9,125 nucleotides of DNA from a bacterium (GCA_024206195.1 JAAGZO010000940.1:1-9125), one strand, 5' to 3'. Shown: positions 1 to 5,710, numbered from the stretch's first letter. The notes: generated from the sequence alone by a model not told the origin. Made by a program: numbers and translations.

Positions 1-127
1 AAGCTTTCAACGAGATATCAGACCAGTTAACTTTACGATCAGCAGCCCAACGGTTTTTCTTATTGAACTTCTCTGGGTCGAAAGCTTGCTCAGTACCGTC
101 ACTTTTAATAACTGTTTTAATTGTCAA
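1..127 (-). CDS. nrdA: Ribonucleoside-diphosphate reductase, large subunit (N-terminal 42 residues, cut by window edge)
   Basis: The class Ia ribonucleotide reductase alpha subunit reduces ribonucleoside diphosphates to deoxy forms in the cytoplasm, normally with a radical-bearing beta subunit (NrdB, not in this window). Only the N-terminus is here. It shows the start of an ATP-cone regulatory domain: VIKSDGTEQAFDPEKF (about residues 6-21), then a WAA motif and WSDIS, which match the E. coli and T4 NrdA layout. The start is TTG at 127-125. A TAG stop lies directly before it in the same frame, there is no in-frame ATG or GTG in the visible part, and a GAGGAGAGGG ribosome binding site sits just upstream. 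The gene begins 15 bases after the 228-residue gene and is probably co-transcribed with it. An NrdD-type reductase also begins with an ATP-cone, but the WAA/WSDIS pattern favours NrdA. Confidence 0.85.
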   Translation of the reverse strand, partial: MTIKTVIKSDGTEQAFDPEKFNKKNRWAADRKVNWSDISLKA

Positions 128-142
128 CTACCCTCTCCTCTC

Positions 143-829
143 TTATTCTTCACAAGACACAACATCATCAGCAAGTACACGTAACTCACCTTGACGAATA
201 TCTGTTTTATTGTACCACTGCATCGTACCGATATCTAGAATATTTTTAATATCGCTAATACCTGTAGTAAACTCACCTGTCAAAACCTCATACTTCTCAT
301 ACAGATTCTTAGCGTATGAGGTAGGGCGAATCTTACCTGAATATACTAATTGCTCTCTCACCAAGTAAGGACGTCGATTATCTCGTACATACACACCTCG
401 TGTCAACCAATCTTTATCAGAAGAAACACTATCTGCAGGTGTTAGGTCTCGACGTTGTACATTGCTCAGTAAGGTATAATCCGCTTGTCCTGTACGTTCA
501 TTTACACAGAAGCCCATACACACAAGAGCTAAGTCAACATTCACCTCATCGTTTGGTAGTCGTAGTGATCGTTGTTCATAGGGTTTGGGTAAACTTTTCC
601 CTTGTTTGTCATAAGCAATTGGAACAGTGAAGTTATCAGCAAGCCATTCTAAGAAGTCATGAGATATGTTACCGTGAGTTTTACGTTGTCCTCGTGAGTA
701 ACTGAATGATACTTCTGTATTGTCTTTCTGAATACCGTCGATGCATTCTTCTCCACGGAAAGTTTTAAGGTTAGGATGATGTGATTTTGGTCGGTAAAGT
801 GTTTGTTTCTCTTCAGGTTTATTGTTCAT
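143..829 (-). CDS. Unknown 228-residue phage protein upstream of nrdA
   Basis: I do not recognise this protein. It is soluble and rich in charged residues, with no signal peptide, membrane segment or cysteine cluster. It has a basic N-terminus (a TLYRPKSHHPNLK stretch), a middle part with a hydrophobic strand (VDLALVCMGFCV, near residues 98-109), and several RR or RRP turns. The ATG at 829 follows an AAAGGAG ribosome binding site. It is the first gene after the promoter at 887-915 and ends 15 bases before nrdA, so it probably forms a two-gene or longer unit with nrdA. That position would suit a role tied to nucleotide supply or its control, but nothing in the sequence shows this. Confidence 0.85.
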   Translation of the reverse strand: MNNKPEEKQTLYRPKSHHPNLKTFRGEECIDGIQKDNTEVSFSYSRGQRKTHGNISHDFLEWLADNFTVPIAYDKQGKSLPKPYEQRSLRLPNDEVNVDLALVCMGFCVNERTGQADYTLLSNVQRRDLTPADSVSSDKDWLTRGVYVRDNRRPYLVREQLVYSGKIRPTSYAKNLYEKYEVLTGEFTTGISDIKNILDIGTMQWYNKTDIRQGELRVLADDVVSCEE

Positions 830-852
830 TAATTTTGGTCTCCTTTAGAGTG

Positions 853-900
853 AGGTGGTGTACATTGTTTTCAAGGTGAACAGACGATTATACACCACCT
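853..900. repeat. Perfect 10-bp inverted repeat spanning the promoter
   Basis: The arms AGGTGGTGTA (853-862) and TACACCACCT (891-900) are exact reverse complements separated by 28 bases. The right arm carries part of the -10 box and the 3' part of the spacer of the minus-strand promoter at 887-915. The left arm lies in the 5' untranslated leader, before the ribosome binding site of the 228-residue gene. Because the right arm is upstream of the predicted transcription start, the promoter's own transcript would not fold this hairpin. Repressor or activator binding to DNA is the simpler reading. Read-through RNA from upstream could form it. There is no U tract, so it is not a canonical terminator. 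Confidence 0.7.
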
Positions 901-915
901 TTAGCATTATCACAA
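887..915 (-). promoter_or_regulatory. Sigma-70-type promoter for the 228-residue gene and nrdA
   Basis: On the minus strand TTGTGA (910-915; 4 of 6 to consensus) is followed after exactly 17 bases by a perfect TATAAT (887-892). Transcription would begin near 880, leaving about 50 bases of leader with an AAAGGAG site before the ATG at 829. It lies in the only sizeable intergenic gap of the window and is overlapped by an inverted repeat, so it is likely regulated. It would be read by host RNA polymerase. Confidence 0.65.
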
Positions 916-958
916 CAGAGATACGTTGCGAAATAAAAACGATTTTAGAGCTTTGTTT

Positions 959-989
959 CTTGACATTTGCAAAGGTGTTTTATGTCAAG
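959..989. repeat. Perfect 8-bp inverted repeat, possible operator or hairpin
   Basis: CTTGACAT (959-966) and ATGTCAAG (982-989) are exact reverse complements separated by 15 bases. The spacer holds most of a small TTTGCAAA palindrome (966-973). Each arm contains a consensus -35 hexamer TTGACA, on opposite strands, but neither has a good -10 box at 16 to 18 bases (the hexamer at 17 bases is TGTCAA). It sits 12 bases after the 104-residue gene. There is no following U run on the minus strand, so a canonical terminator is unlikely. A protein-binding site or an RNA 3'-end hairpin is possible. Confidence 0.5.
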
Positions 990-1001
990 CGTTTGCACAC
1001 T

Positions 1002-1316
1002 TTATTTAATCACTTTCTTGATTTGGTCTTGGTAGTCTAGGATGTTCTCTAACTTCTCAACCTCAGAAGATACCTTACCTTCTTGTAGCTCTGCGACTGA
1101 CTTCTTAACGAATGTTGAGTAGTCACCTTTCTTAGCTTCTGAGTCAATCTTATCTTTGTAAGTTTCATAACCGTTTTCGATAGCGTCTTTGATAGCTTCT
1201 TGTGCAGATTGAATCTCAAGAGTTAGGTCATACACACTTTGAACTGTACGCTTCATTACACCATTATCTTTCTCTTCGTTAACGAATTGGATTTGAGTTG
1301 TTGGGATAGTTGTCAT
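1002..1316 (-). CDS. Small helical charged protein, 104 residues, unknown
   Basis: This is an acidic and lysine-rich protein with no cysteine. It is predicted to be mostly helical: one long amphipathic helix around residues 27-60 (LEIQSAQEAIKDAIENGY onward) and a second from about 66 to the end. The composition and two-helix pattern recall small phage DNA-binding or regulatory proteins such as T4 DsbA, but that is only an impression and no diagnostic motif is visible. The ATG at 1316 has an AAGAGGAAA ribosome binding site. It lies 49 bases after dam in the same direction and is the last gene before the 172-base regulatory gap, so it probably ends the thyX-dam transcription unit. Confidence 0.85.
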   Translation of the reverse strand: MTTIPTTQIQFVNEEKDNGVMKRTVQSVYDLTLEIQSAQEAIKDAIENGYETYKDKIDSEAKKGDYSTFVKKSVAELQEGKVSSEVEKLENILDYQDQIKKVIK

Positions 1317-1365
1317 AATATATTTCCTCTTATAATTAAATTAAAATGTTTTGTATTTGTTCTAG

Positions 1366-2211
1366 CTAACGAGATACAATCAATACCTCATCTGTAATAC
1401 CATTACCTTTTCTGAAGCTTGAGTTGTTGTAACTGATATTCAAGTGATGTACAGAAAAGGTTTCTCTATTATCTTCACACCAATCAATCAACTCTTGGTG
1501 AACACACCCTCTGTTTTCAAATACGTTTGAGATAACGACCTTAGCACCTTTCTTTTGTAATTCCACGCAATACTCTAACAAAGTTGTATTATCGTTTTGT
1601 GTCCAACCTCCATTCTCATTGTACGTCGCGGTTGTAGAGAAGTAGGGAGGATCTAGGTAGAATGTATACTCAGATAAGTTTTGTACCTCTAAGTATCTAT
1701 CTAACAAATCCCCGAAATCTTCATTCATCAGACCAACATTTTGAATGTTTCGATGGTGTTCCCAGATACGTTCAGTATTACAGGTATTACGCTCTCCAAA
1801 CGTCATATTATAACCGCCATCTGAGTTAAAACGCATCATGTTACTGTTTGAGCGACACATCAGATTGTACAGCACCGGAAGGGCAGTAACAAGAGATTTG
1901 TTAAAGTCTTCTCTCATAAGCAAGAAACCTTCTCTTGTGCTCTCATAGTAATTATTGAAGTACTCTACTTCTTTACTATCTTCTTCATCAAACTTCTGTA
2001 CAAACTCTTGTAAATCAAATAGGTGTTCAGCTTTCTCGTTATAGATATGTCTCTCAAAGAGTTTACTATTAACTACATTAAGTGACATAACACCACTGCC
2101 ACCAAATACATCAATAAAGGTGGAGCGATTCCCGTCTTGGAGGTGTGGTACAATACTATCAAAGAGTTTGTACTTATTCCCTGCAAGGTAAATACTACTA
2201 CGTATTGTCAT
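1366..2211 (-). CDS. dam: DNA adenine N6-methyltransferase, Dam/D12 class
   Basis: This enzyme transfers a methyl group from S-adenosylmethionine to adenine N6; family members usually act on GATC. The 281 residues match the usual D12-class length. Visible motifs in order are an N-terminal YLAGNKYKL segment (8-16), the SAM-binding motif FIDVFGGSG (32-40), the catalytic DPPY (187-190) within YLDPPYF, a VVISN strand (225-229), and a C-terminal TDEVLIV (273-279). All key parts are present, so it is probably active. The ATG at 2211 has a strong AAGGAGGAAAT ribosome binding site. It lies 38 bases after thyX and is probably in the same operon. A phage Dam may protect its DNA from host restriction or mark replicated DNA. 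The exact recognition site is inferred from the family, not shown. Confidence 0.93.
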   Translation of the reverse strand: MTIRSSIYLAGNKYKLFDSIVPHLQDGNRSTFIDVFGGSGVMSLNVVNSKLFERHIYNEKAEHLFDLQEFVQKFDEEDSKEVEYFNNYYESTREGFLLMREDFNKSLVTALPVLYNLMCRSNSNMMRFNSDGGYNMTFGERNTCNTERIWEHHRNIQNVGLMNEDFGDLLDRYLEVQNLSEYTFYLDPPYFSTTATYNENGGWTQNDNTTLLEYCVELQKKGAKVVISNVFENRGCVHQELIDWCEDNRETFSVHHLNISYNNSSFRKGNGITDEVLIVSR

Positions 2212-2226
2212 ATTTCCTCCTTATAA

Positions 2227-2244
2227 ACCCACATCCTTGTGGAT
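2227..2244 (-). other. Small hairpin between thyX and dam
   Basis: On the minus strand ATCCACA-AGGA-TGTGGGT can form a 7-bp stem (one G-T wobble) with a 4-base loop, immediately before the dam ribosome binding site. It might affect translation or RNA stability between thyX and dam. It has no U tract and is short, so chance is possible. Confidence 0.3.
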
Positions 2245-2249
2245 AACCA

Positions 2250-2885
2250 CTAATCTACCAAAGCTGCCCAAGCCACAGGGAAAATAGGGCGAATGACTTC
2301 ATCAAGCTTCTTAGCAAAGTCTTGTGCCTCTAGTTGTGCTCCACTTGCAATACGCTCTTTGTAAACATGTGCAAATGCTAAGATGTTACCCGACCAAATC
2401 CACTCTGTCTGCATCGATTGAGGTAACACCATACGAGCCATTTCAGGAGAAACACCTTTCTCGATCATCAGTTCATATTGGTTCAGAGCATCCTCAACAA
2501 CCTGTTTATACCCTGCTTGCACCTGAGAATCTGAAATAATACCCGCACTTCCTTGCTTGATACTGCCATCTGGACGACCTCGCCACTCTTCTGGGTAGAA
2601 AAATTCGAAACCTGAATCAACATAACGACGGCTAACCTCGTTCCATGACAGACCTGCTTGATGCTTACCTAGCTGTCTCACCAGAAAGATTGGAGCTTTA
2701 CAGCGGAGTTGCACCTGAGTGTGACGGAAAGGTGTCATGTGTTTATGACTGGCTAAGTATTTAATAAGTTTTGCGTCACCCTCATCAAACTCCTCTTTCC
2801 ATTTGTTGAAACTAACACGAGCTGAATTACTTACTGAAGAATCATCACCCATCACATCTACAAGTTCAATCTTAATACCTTCCAC
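2250..2885 (-). CDS. thyX: Flavin-dependent thymidylate synthase ThyX
   Basis: ThyX makes dTMP from dUMP using methylenetetrahydrofolate, FAD and NADPH, replacing the folate-oxidising ThyA route. With the GTG start the protein has 211 residues. The family signature is at about residues 69-88, RQLGKHQAGLSWNEVSRRY; the classical RHR-X7-S motif appears here as KHQ-X8-S (K74-H75-Q76, S85). Also visible are HMTPFRH (49-55) for substrate/FAD binding and RIASGAQLEAQDFA (178-191), which corresponds to the C-terminal R...AQ.E motif. GTG at 2885 was chosen because AGAGGAG sits 8 bases upstream. An upstream TTG at 2909 would overlap the preceding gene and has no ribosome binding site. It is 16 bases after the 42-residue gene and upstream of dam. 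Confidence 0.93.
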   Translation of the reverse strand: MEGIKIELVDVMGDDSSVSNSARVSFNKWKEEFDEGDAKLIKYLASHKHMTPFRHTQVQLRCKAPIFLVRQLGKHQAGLSWNEVSRRYVDSGFEFFYPEEWRGRPDGSIKQGSAGIISDSQVQAGYKQVVEDALNQYELMIEKGVSPEMARMVLPQSMQTEWIWSGNILAFAHVYKERIASGAQLEAQDFAKKLDEVIRPIFPVAWAALVD

Positions 2886-2901
2886 TAATTTATCTCCTCT
2901 A

Positions 2902-3030
2902 TTAACCAAAACGCTGTTCTAGCACAGCAAGAATACGATTCTTGTAACTACCTTTTGCACTAATCAATGCTTCACGTAGTTGCTTCTCATTCATTGTCTC
3001 TGGTTTCATATTCTTATCTTTCTTAGCCAT
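2902..3030 (-). CDS. Small basic protein, 42 residues, unknown
   Basis: The reading frame runs from ATG at 3030 to TAA at 2902-2904, with a GTAGAGGAG ribosome binding site at good distance. The product begins MAKKDKNMKPETMNEKQLRE and ends in ILAVLEQRFG. It is basic and helical, with no cysteine or membrane segment. Its fit between the stop of the 76-residue gene (12 bases upstream) and the thyX ribosome binding site supports it being real. It would be the first gene behind the promoter candidate at 3064-3092 and would be co-transcribed with thyX and dam. I do not recognise the family. Confidence 0.75.
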   Translation of the reverse strand: MAKKDKNMKPETMNEKQLREALISAKGSYKNRILAVLEQRFG

Positions 3031-3042
3031 TATTGCTCTCCT

Positions 3043-3273
3043 CTACATCAAAAATCGAATCACATTATTACTTACAAACTCTACAATGTCAACCACTAAA
3101 AGATAACTAATTACAGTTAGCACTGTCGACACTACAACTAACACACCAACTTGTCCGTACTGTTGTGTGGTGATTTCTCTCTTACTATAAGACAGTATCC
3201 AGTGCAGCTTAGAGAAATCAACCACGAACATCACTATGACAAGGATTATGACATCAATAATTCCTATTGTCAA
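3043..3273 (-). CDS. Small two-helix inner-membrane protein, 76 residues, unknown
   Basis: The protein has two hydrophobic segments, about residues 4-20 (GIIDVIILVIVMFVVDF region) and 43-62 (GVLVVVSTVLTVISYLLV region), joined by a basic loop with SKRE (30-33). It is expected in the host cytoplasmic membrane. The start is TTG at 3273, because a TAA stop lies two codons before it in frame and the next ATG (codon 15) is inside the first membrane segment without a ribosome binding site. A GAGGGAAG sequence lies upstream at slightly long spacing. Such proteins in phages can be holins, antiholins, superinfection-exclusion or membrane-disrupting factors; nothing here decides among these. The TTG also forms part of a promoter-like sequence, so the start is less certain than the frame. 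Confidence 0.7.
   Translation of the reverse strand: MTIGIIDVIILVIVMFVVDFSKLHWILSYSKREITTQQYGQVGVLVVVSTVLTVISYLLVVDIVEFVSNNVIRFLM
3064..3092 (-). promoter_or_regulatory. Sigma-70-type promoter candidate for the 42-residue gene, thyX and dam
   Basis: On the minus strand a perfect TTGACA (3087-3092) is followed after 17 bases by AATAAT (3064-3069; 5 of 6 to consensus). Transcription would start near 3057, giving a leader of about 27 bases with a GAGGAG site before the ATG at 3030. It lies within the last codons of the membrane protein gene. Hexamers, spacing and position all fit, but AT-rich phage DNA yields chance matches. Confidence 0.5.
3245..3273 (-). promoter_or_regulatory. Promoter-like sequence at the start of the membrane protein gene
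   Basis: TTGACA (3268-3273), 17 bases, then CATAAT (3245-3250; 5 of 6). The -35 hexamer coincides with the TTG start and second codon of the 76-residue gene. A transcript would start near 3238, inside that gene, and so could serve only genes further downstream. It may be a chance product of the coding sequence. Confidence 0.3.
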
Positions 3274-3287
3274 CGTTTATTCTTCCC

Positions 3288-3452
3288 TCATTCTTTATCA
3301 AACCTAGATTTCCAACCTACTTCTTCTAGGATGGAGTATATAATATCATCCATACCTTCCACACCAAAGACGTCCTCGATTTCATTAGGAACTTCGATGT
3401 AGGGATGGCGGGAGAAAATCTCCCGAATTTGTTGCTCTGTTATGTATGGCAT
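3288..3452 (-). CDS. Small acidic protein, 54 residues, unknown
   Basis: ATG at 3452 overlaps the TAA stop of the metallophosphoesterase gene by one base (TAATG), a layout typical of translational coupling. The frame ends at TGA 3288-3290. The product starts MPYITEQQIREIFSRHP and has an acidic middle (NEIEDVFGVEGMDDII) and a tryptophan near the end (VGWKSRF). There is no cysteine or membrane segment. No strong independent ribosome binding site is seen, which fits coupling. I do not recognise it. Its tight junction suggests a partner or co-regulated companion of the large upstream gene. A GC-rich hairpin lies within codons 9-15. Confidence 0.75.
   Translation of the reverse strand: MPYITEQQIREIFSRHPYIEVPNEIEDVFGVEGMDDIIYSILEEVGWKSRFDKE
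3409..3425 (-). other. GC-rich perfect hairpin early in the 54-residue gene
   Basis: CGGGAGA-TTT-TCTCCCG on the minus strand forms a perfect 7-bp stem with a 3-base loop, about 27 bases after the start codon. The next bases are CCATCCC rather than T-rich, so it is not a normal terminator. It could slow ribosomes or mark an RNA end behind the large upstream gene, or simply reflect the codons used. Confidence 0.35.
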
Positions 3453-3479
3453 TATAGTTTCCACTTACCATTTTTGCAA
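3451..3479 (-). promoter_or_regulatory. Weak promoter candidate at the end of the metallophosphoesterase gene
   Basis: TTGCAA (3474-3479; 4 of 6), 17 bases, then perfect TATAAT (3451-3456) on the minus strand. The -10 box is made by the last Leu codon, the stop and the next start. Predicted transcription would begin inside the 54-residue gene, near 3444, so only later genes would benefit. It may be coincidence. Confidence 0.3.
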
Positions 3480-5095
3480 GTGATAATTGCACGTTTACCA
3501 TTAGAATAAGTCACAATATGAGAAACACTCCAACTACTACCACCCTTAGCATAACCTGCGTCTTCTACTTCCATACAAGCACCTGCTTGGTAAACCCCGT
3601 CTTTGATATTACATGAATGTGAATGTCCAATATTAAACTTAATGCCTTGTTTCTGGAATGCTTGTACACTCCCTCTGGCACCACCACTACCATTATGTCC
3701 ATGCTGTCCCATCTCTATTCCGTGTAGACGGAATGGTTCGTCTGTCTTAAGGAATCGTACATTTGTTAAGGAAGAGTCATCCACCATCTCACAGGCTGTC
3801 TTGAACGTCTGTAAATCTTCTCCTCTTTTGATGGCTCGATAATTCTCAAGTTGTAGTTCAAGGAAGAACTCAGCGTTAACAGGATCACGTTTGTAATCCG
3901 CCTCTTTTAACCATCGTTCTAGAGCTAAGTCATGGTTACTTTCCACTACAACCACCTTACTGCCGTGATATTGAAGATTCTCTAAAACTTCTGTTGTCCT
4001 CAACACCTCTTCTTCTACAGATTCTTGACCTTTCGTGAATTGCTTAAACAAGAAGTAAGGATCTTTGATGTTGTGGTGGTTTCTACGCGAGTGATCATGG
4101 ATATCATGGACAAAGATATACTCTGGTAATAGAGTACCTGTGATACTCAACTCACTTTCACCCCAACACATATCAGCTATTTCTTTCGACAATTTATCCA
4201 CGTGCAAGTCTCCGAACTGTAGAGCTGAAACTGTGTGTGGTAGTTTATCTTTACCTTCTGGAGTGTAGTACCAACCTAAGTCGTAGAAATTACCTGTATC
4301 ACTTTCTGCATTCAGTTGACGGACAAACCAATCGCCATCTTCATCTACTTCAACAACCAGTGCGGAGAAAGAGTGGTTCCATTCAGCTTTCTGTCCAGAC
4401 TTCTGCTGGATGTAATTCATTTGTGTTAAGGCTCCTGTTGTATACATCAATTTTGCTTCATCGTACTTGGGTGTAGGTACACTTTCAAGTTGTAGTTTAG
4501 CATGAGGTACAATAGCACTTTGACCGCCAGTATAGTTATGCAACCCTGATAAAGGATTCACCGCTGTTGGTAGGATATTAAGCTCTCCACAAAACACTAA
4601 GCCATCTGCCAATGTAACACTCTCGTTAATCATGTAAGGTTTAATACGTTCATCAAACCAAGAATCTTCACGTTTACCGTTCTGGAAACCATTCTTATTG
4701 TAGTAGAAATTACTTACGATGAGTTGAGCGTCTTGGTCTTTACAATAATTTTTCAAACTCTTGAAGAAGCCCTCGTGGATGAATGTATTGTTTTGAGCTG
4801 AAGTGATCACAAACTTATTACCTTCTAAAACTCTTCGTTTATCCTCTGGAGCACTGGTTGTACCCGCAGCAATAGGTGAATCCCCTACCACACCGCGATA
4901 ATGACCTTTACGTTTAAAGGATTTCCACACTCGTCTTACGGTAGATTCTGCTCTGCGATTACCTAACACCTCTTCCGCAATATCTCGGTTAGATTTAATA
5001 ATACCTTTGAACTTATTATCATTCTTTTGAGCTTGTTGTTCGACCTTTAAGATAATAATCTGAGAAATACTTTCATTATTTAAGTTCTGAGACAA
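3452..5095 (-). CDS. Metallophosphoesterase-fold protein with N-terminal HTH-like region (possible phage T5 A1-like nuclease)
   Basis: In the 547-residue numbering, the C-terminal half carries all calcineurin-like metallophosphoesterase motifs: FGDLHVD (D296, H298), a GDxxD equivalent HDIHD (330-334, His for the usual Gly), a GNHD equivalent SNHD (386-389), QHGH (464-467) and GHSH (490-493). These bind two metal ions, often Mn2+, and cleave phosphoesters. Residues 35-68 (SNRDIAEEV...STVRRVWKSFKRKG) look like a helix-turn-helix with a basic tail. The middle region (about 95-285) matches no domain I know. TTG at 5095 was chosen because AAGGGG lies 7 bases upstream; another TTG at 5116 overlaps the preceding gene without such a site. 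Size and fold recall the T5 pre-early A1 DNase, so host-DNA breakdown is plausible, but that is inference. A phosphatase or Mre11/SbcD-like exonuclease role is also possible. Confidence 0.85.
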   Translation of the reverse strand: MSQNLNNESISQIIILKVEQQAQKNDNKFKGIIKSNRDIAEEVLGNRRAESTVRRVWKSFKRKGHYRGVVGDSPIAAGTTSAPEDKRRVLEGNKFVITSAQNNTFIHEGFFKSLKNYCKDQDAQLIVSNFYYNKNGFQNGKREDSWFDERIKPYMINESVTLADGLVFCGELNILPTAVNPLSGLHNYTGGQSAIVPHAKLQLESVPTPKYDEAKLMYTTGALTQMNYIQQKSGQKAEWNHSFSALVVEVDEDGDWFVRQLNAESDTGNFYDLGWYYTPEGKDKLPHTVSALQFGDLHVDKLSKEIADMCWGESELSITGTLLPEYIFVHDIHDHSRRNHHNIKDPYFLFKQFTKGQESVEEEVLRTTEVLENLQYHGSKVVVVESNHDLALERWLKEADYKRDPVNAEFFLELQLENYRAIKRGEDLQTFKTACEMVDDSSLTNVRFLKTDEPFRLHGIEMGQHGHNGSGGARGSVQAFQKQGIKFNIGHSHSCNIKDGVYQAGACMEVEDAGYAKGGSSWSVSHIVTYSNGKRAIITCKNGKWKL

Positions 5096-5109
5096 ATTAC
5101 TTCCCCTTC

Positions 5110-5442
5110 TTACCAAACATTTTGCATACCAATCAACTGTGCTTCTACACCTGTTAATTCGTAGAACTTCTTAGCTTTCTCTTTCACATCTTCCAACCAC
5201 TTATCAAATTCGGAAGATAACGGATTAATATCGGTTACTGTGAAACCTAAGATTTGACTATTAGAATCAGCATCATAATGAAAGCTGTACGTGGTCATAT
5301 CGTGAGCTTCATACCACTCGTAAAACTCCTCTAGATATTCATCTTCGAACAAGTAACCTTCATGCTCATCATCCCACACATTACCGTCAACATTTGCACA
5401 ATTAGCGCCCACAATCATACCACCTGAAATATCAATACCCAT
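5110..5442 (-). CDS. Small acidic phage protein, 110 residues, unknown
   Basis: The protein begins MGIDISGGMIVGANCANVDG, has a very acidic, aromatic centre (EDEYLEEFYEWYEAHD, about residues 33-48) and ends in a helical part with KAKKFYELTG and a C-terminal NVW. There is no membrane segment. I have the impression that the MGxDISGGMIVG opening recurs in small phage proteins, but I know no function for it. ATG at 5442 directly follows the TAG of the 68-residue gene, and AGGAG lies inside that gene's last codons. It ends 14 bases before the metallophosphoesterase start, so translation of the three genes is probably linked. Confidence 0.87.
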   Translation of the reverse strand: MGIDISGGMIVGANCANVDGNVWDDEHEGYLFEDEYLEEFYEWYEAHDMTTYSFHYDADSNSQILGFTVTDINPLSSEFDKWLEDVKEKAKKFYELTGVEAQLIGMQNVW

Positions 5443-5649
5443 CTACTTCTCCTCTAGTCGTTTCTCTGCATTACTTTTAGATCGTGCAAACTCAATCTTA
5501 TCAATAAAGAAGTTTGCACCTGCCAGTGACTTAAAACGTTTCACCTTCAACTTTCCACCCTTCTGAACACCTACACGCTGATTGTGCTCTGTGTCTAGGA
5601 TGTAATACCAACCATTTTCTTTTGGTGTAACAACTAATCGCTTTGTCAT
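5443..5649 (-). CDS. Small basic protein, 68 residues, unknown
   Basis: The product is lysine/arginine-rich with a beta-like N-terminal half (LVVTPKENGWYYILDTEHNQ, then VGVQKGGKLKVKRFKSL) and a helical C-terminus (FFIDKIEFARSKSNAEKRL). It is cytosolic and could bind nucleic acid by charge, but no motif shows this. ATG at 5649 has AAGGAGAG upstream and overlaps the TGA of the 20-codon frame by four bases (ATGA). It abuts the 110-residue gene with no gap. Confidence 0.85.
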   Translation of the reverse strand: MTKRLVVTPKENGWYYILDTEHNQRVGVQKGGKLKVKRFKSLAGANFFIDKIEFARSKSNAEKRLEEK

Positions 5650-5708
5650 TGTCTCTCCTTCTTCAATTTAAATACTTCACGTAGTTTTTCGTAATCTGGT
5701 TTGTTCAT
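5646..5708 (-). CDS. Possible 20-residue micro-protein
   Basis: ATG at 5708 follows an AGAGGAAG ribosome binding site and lies 2 bases after the stop of the SleB-like gene. Its TGA overlaps the next ATG as ATGA. The peptide is MNKPDYEKLREVFKLKKERQ, charged and probably a single helix. Without it the 61-base gap would be non-coding. The ribosome binding site and the exact four-base overlap argue for translation, perhaps mainly to couple the neighbouring genes. At 20 codons it may still be chance. Confidence 0.5.
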   Translation of the reverse strand: MNKPDYEKLREVFKLKKERQ

Positions 5709-5710
5709 AT

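Noticed and set aside
394..419. TTGACA followed after 18 bases by GATAAT inside the 228-residue gene, and a weaker match near 277
   Set aside because: They are far from any gene start, with suboptimal spacing or -10, and such matches are expected by chance in AT-rich coding DNA.
959..1001. Intrinsic terminator after the 104-residue gene
   Set aside because: The inverted repeat has a 15-base loop, low GC content and no following U run.
855..1040. Plus-strand open frame across the intergenic gap
   Set aside because: It starts at a GTG with no spaced ribosome binding site, runs against all other genes and covers the promoter and both inverted repeats. The product has no gene-like features.
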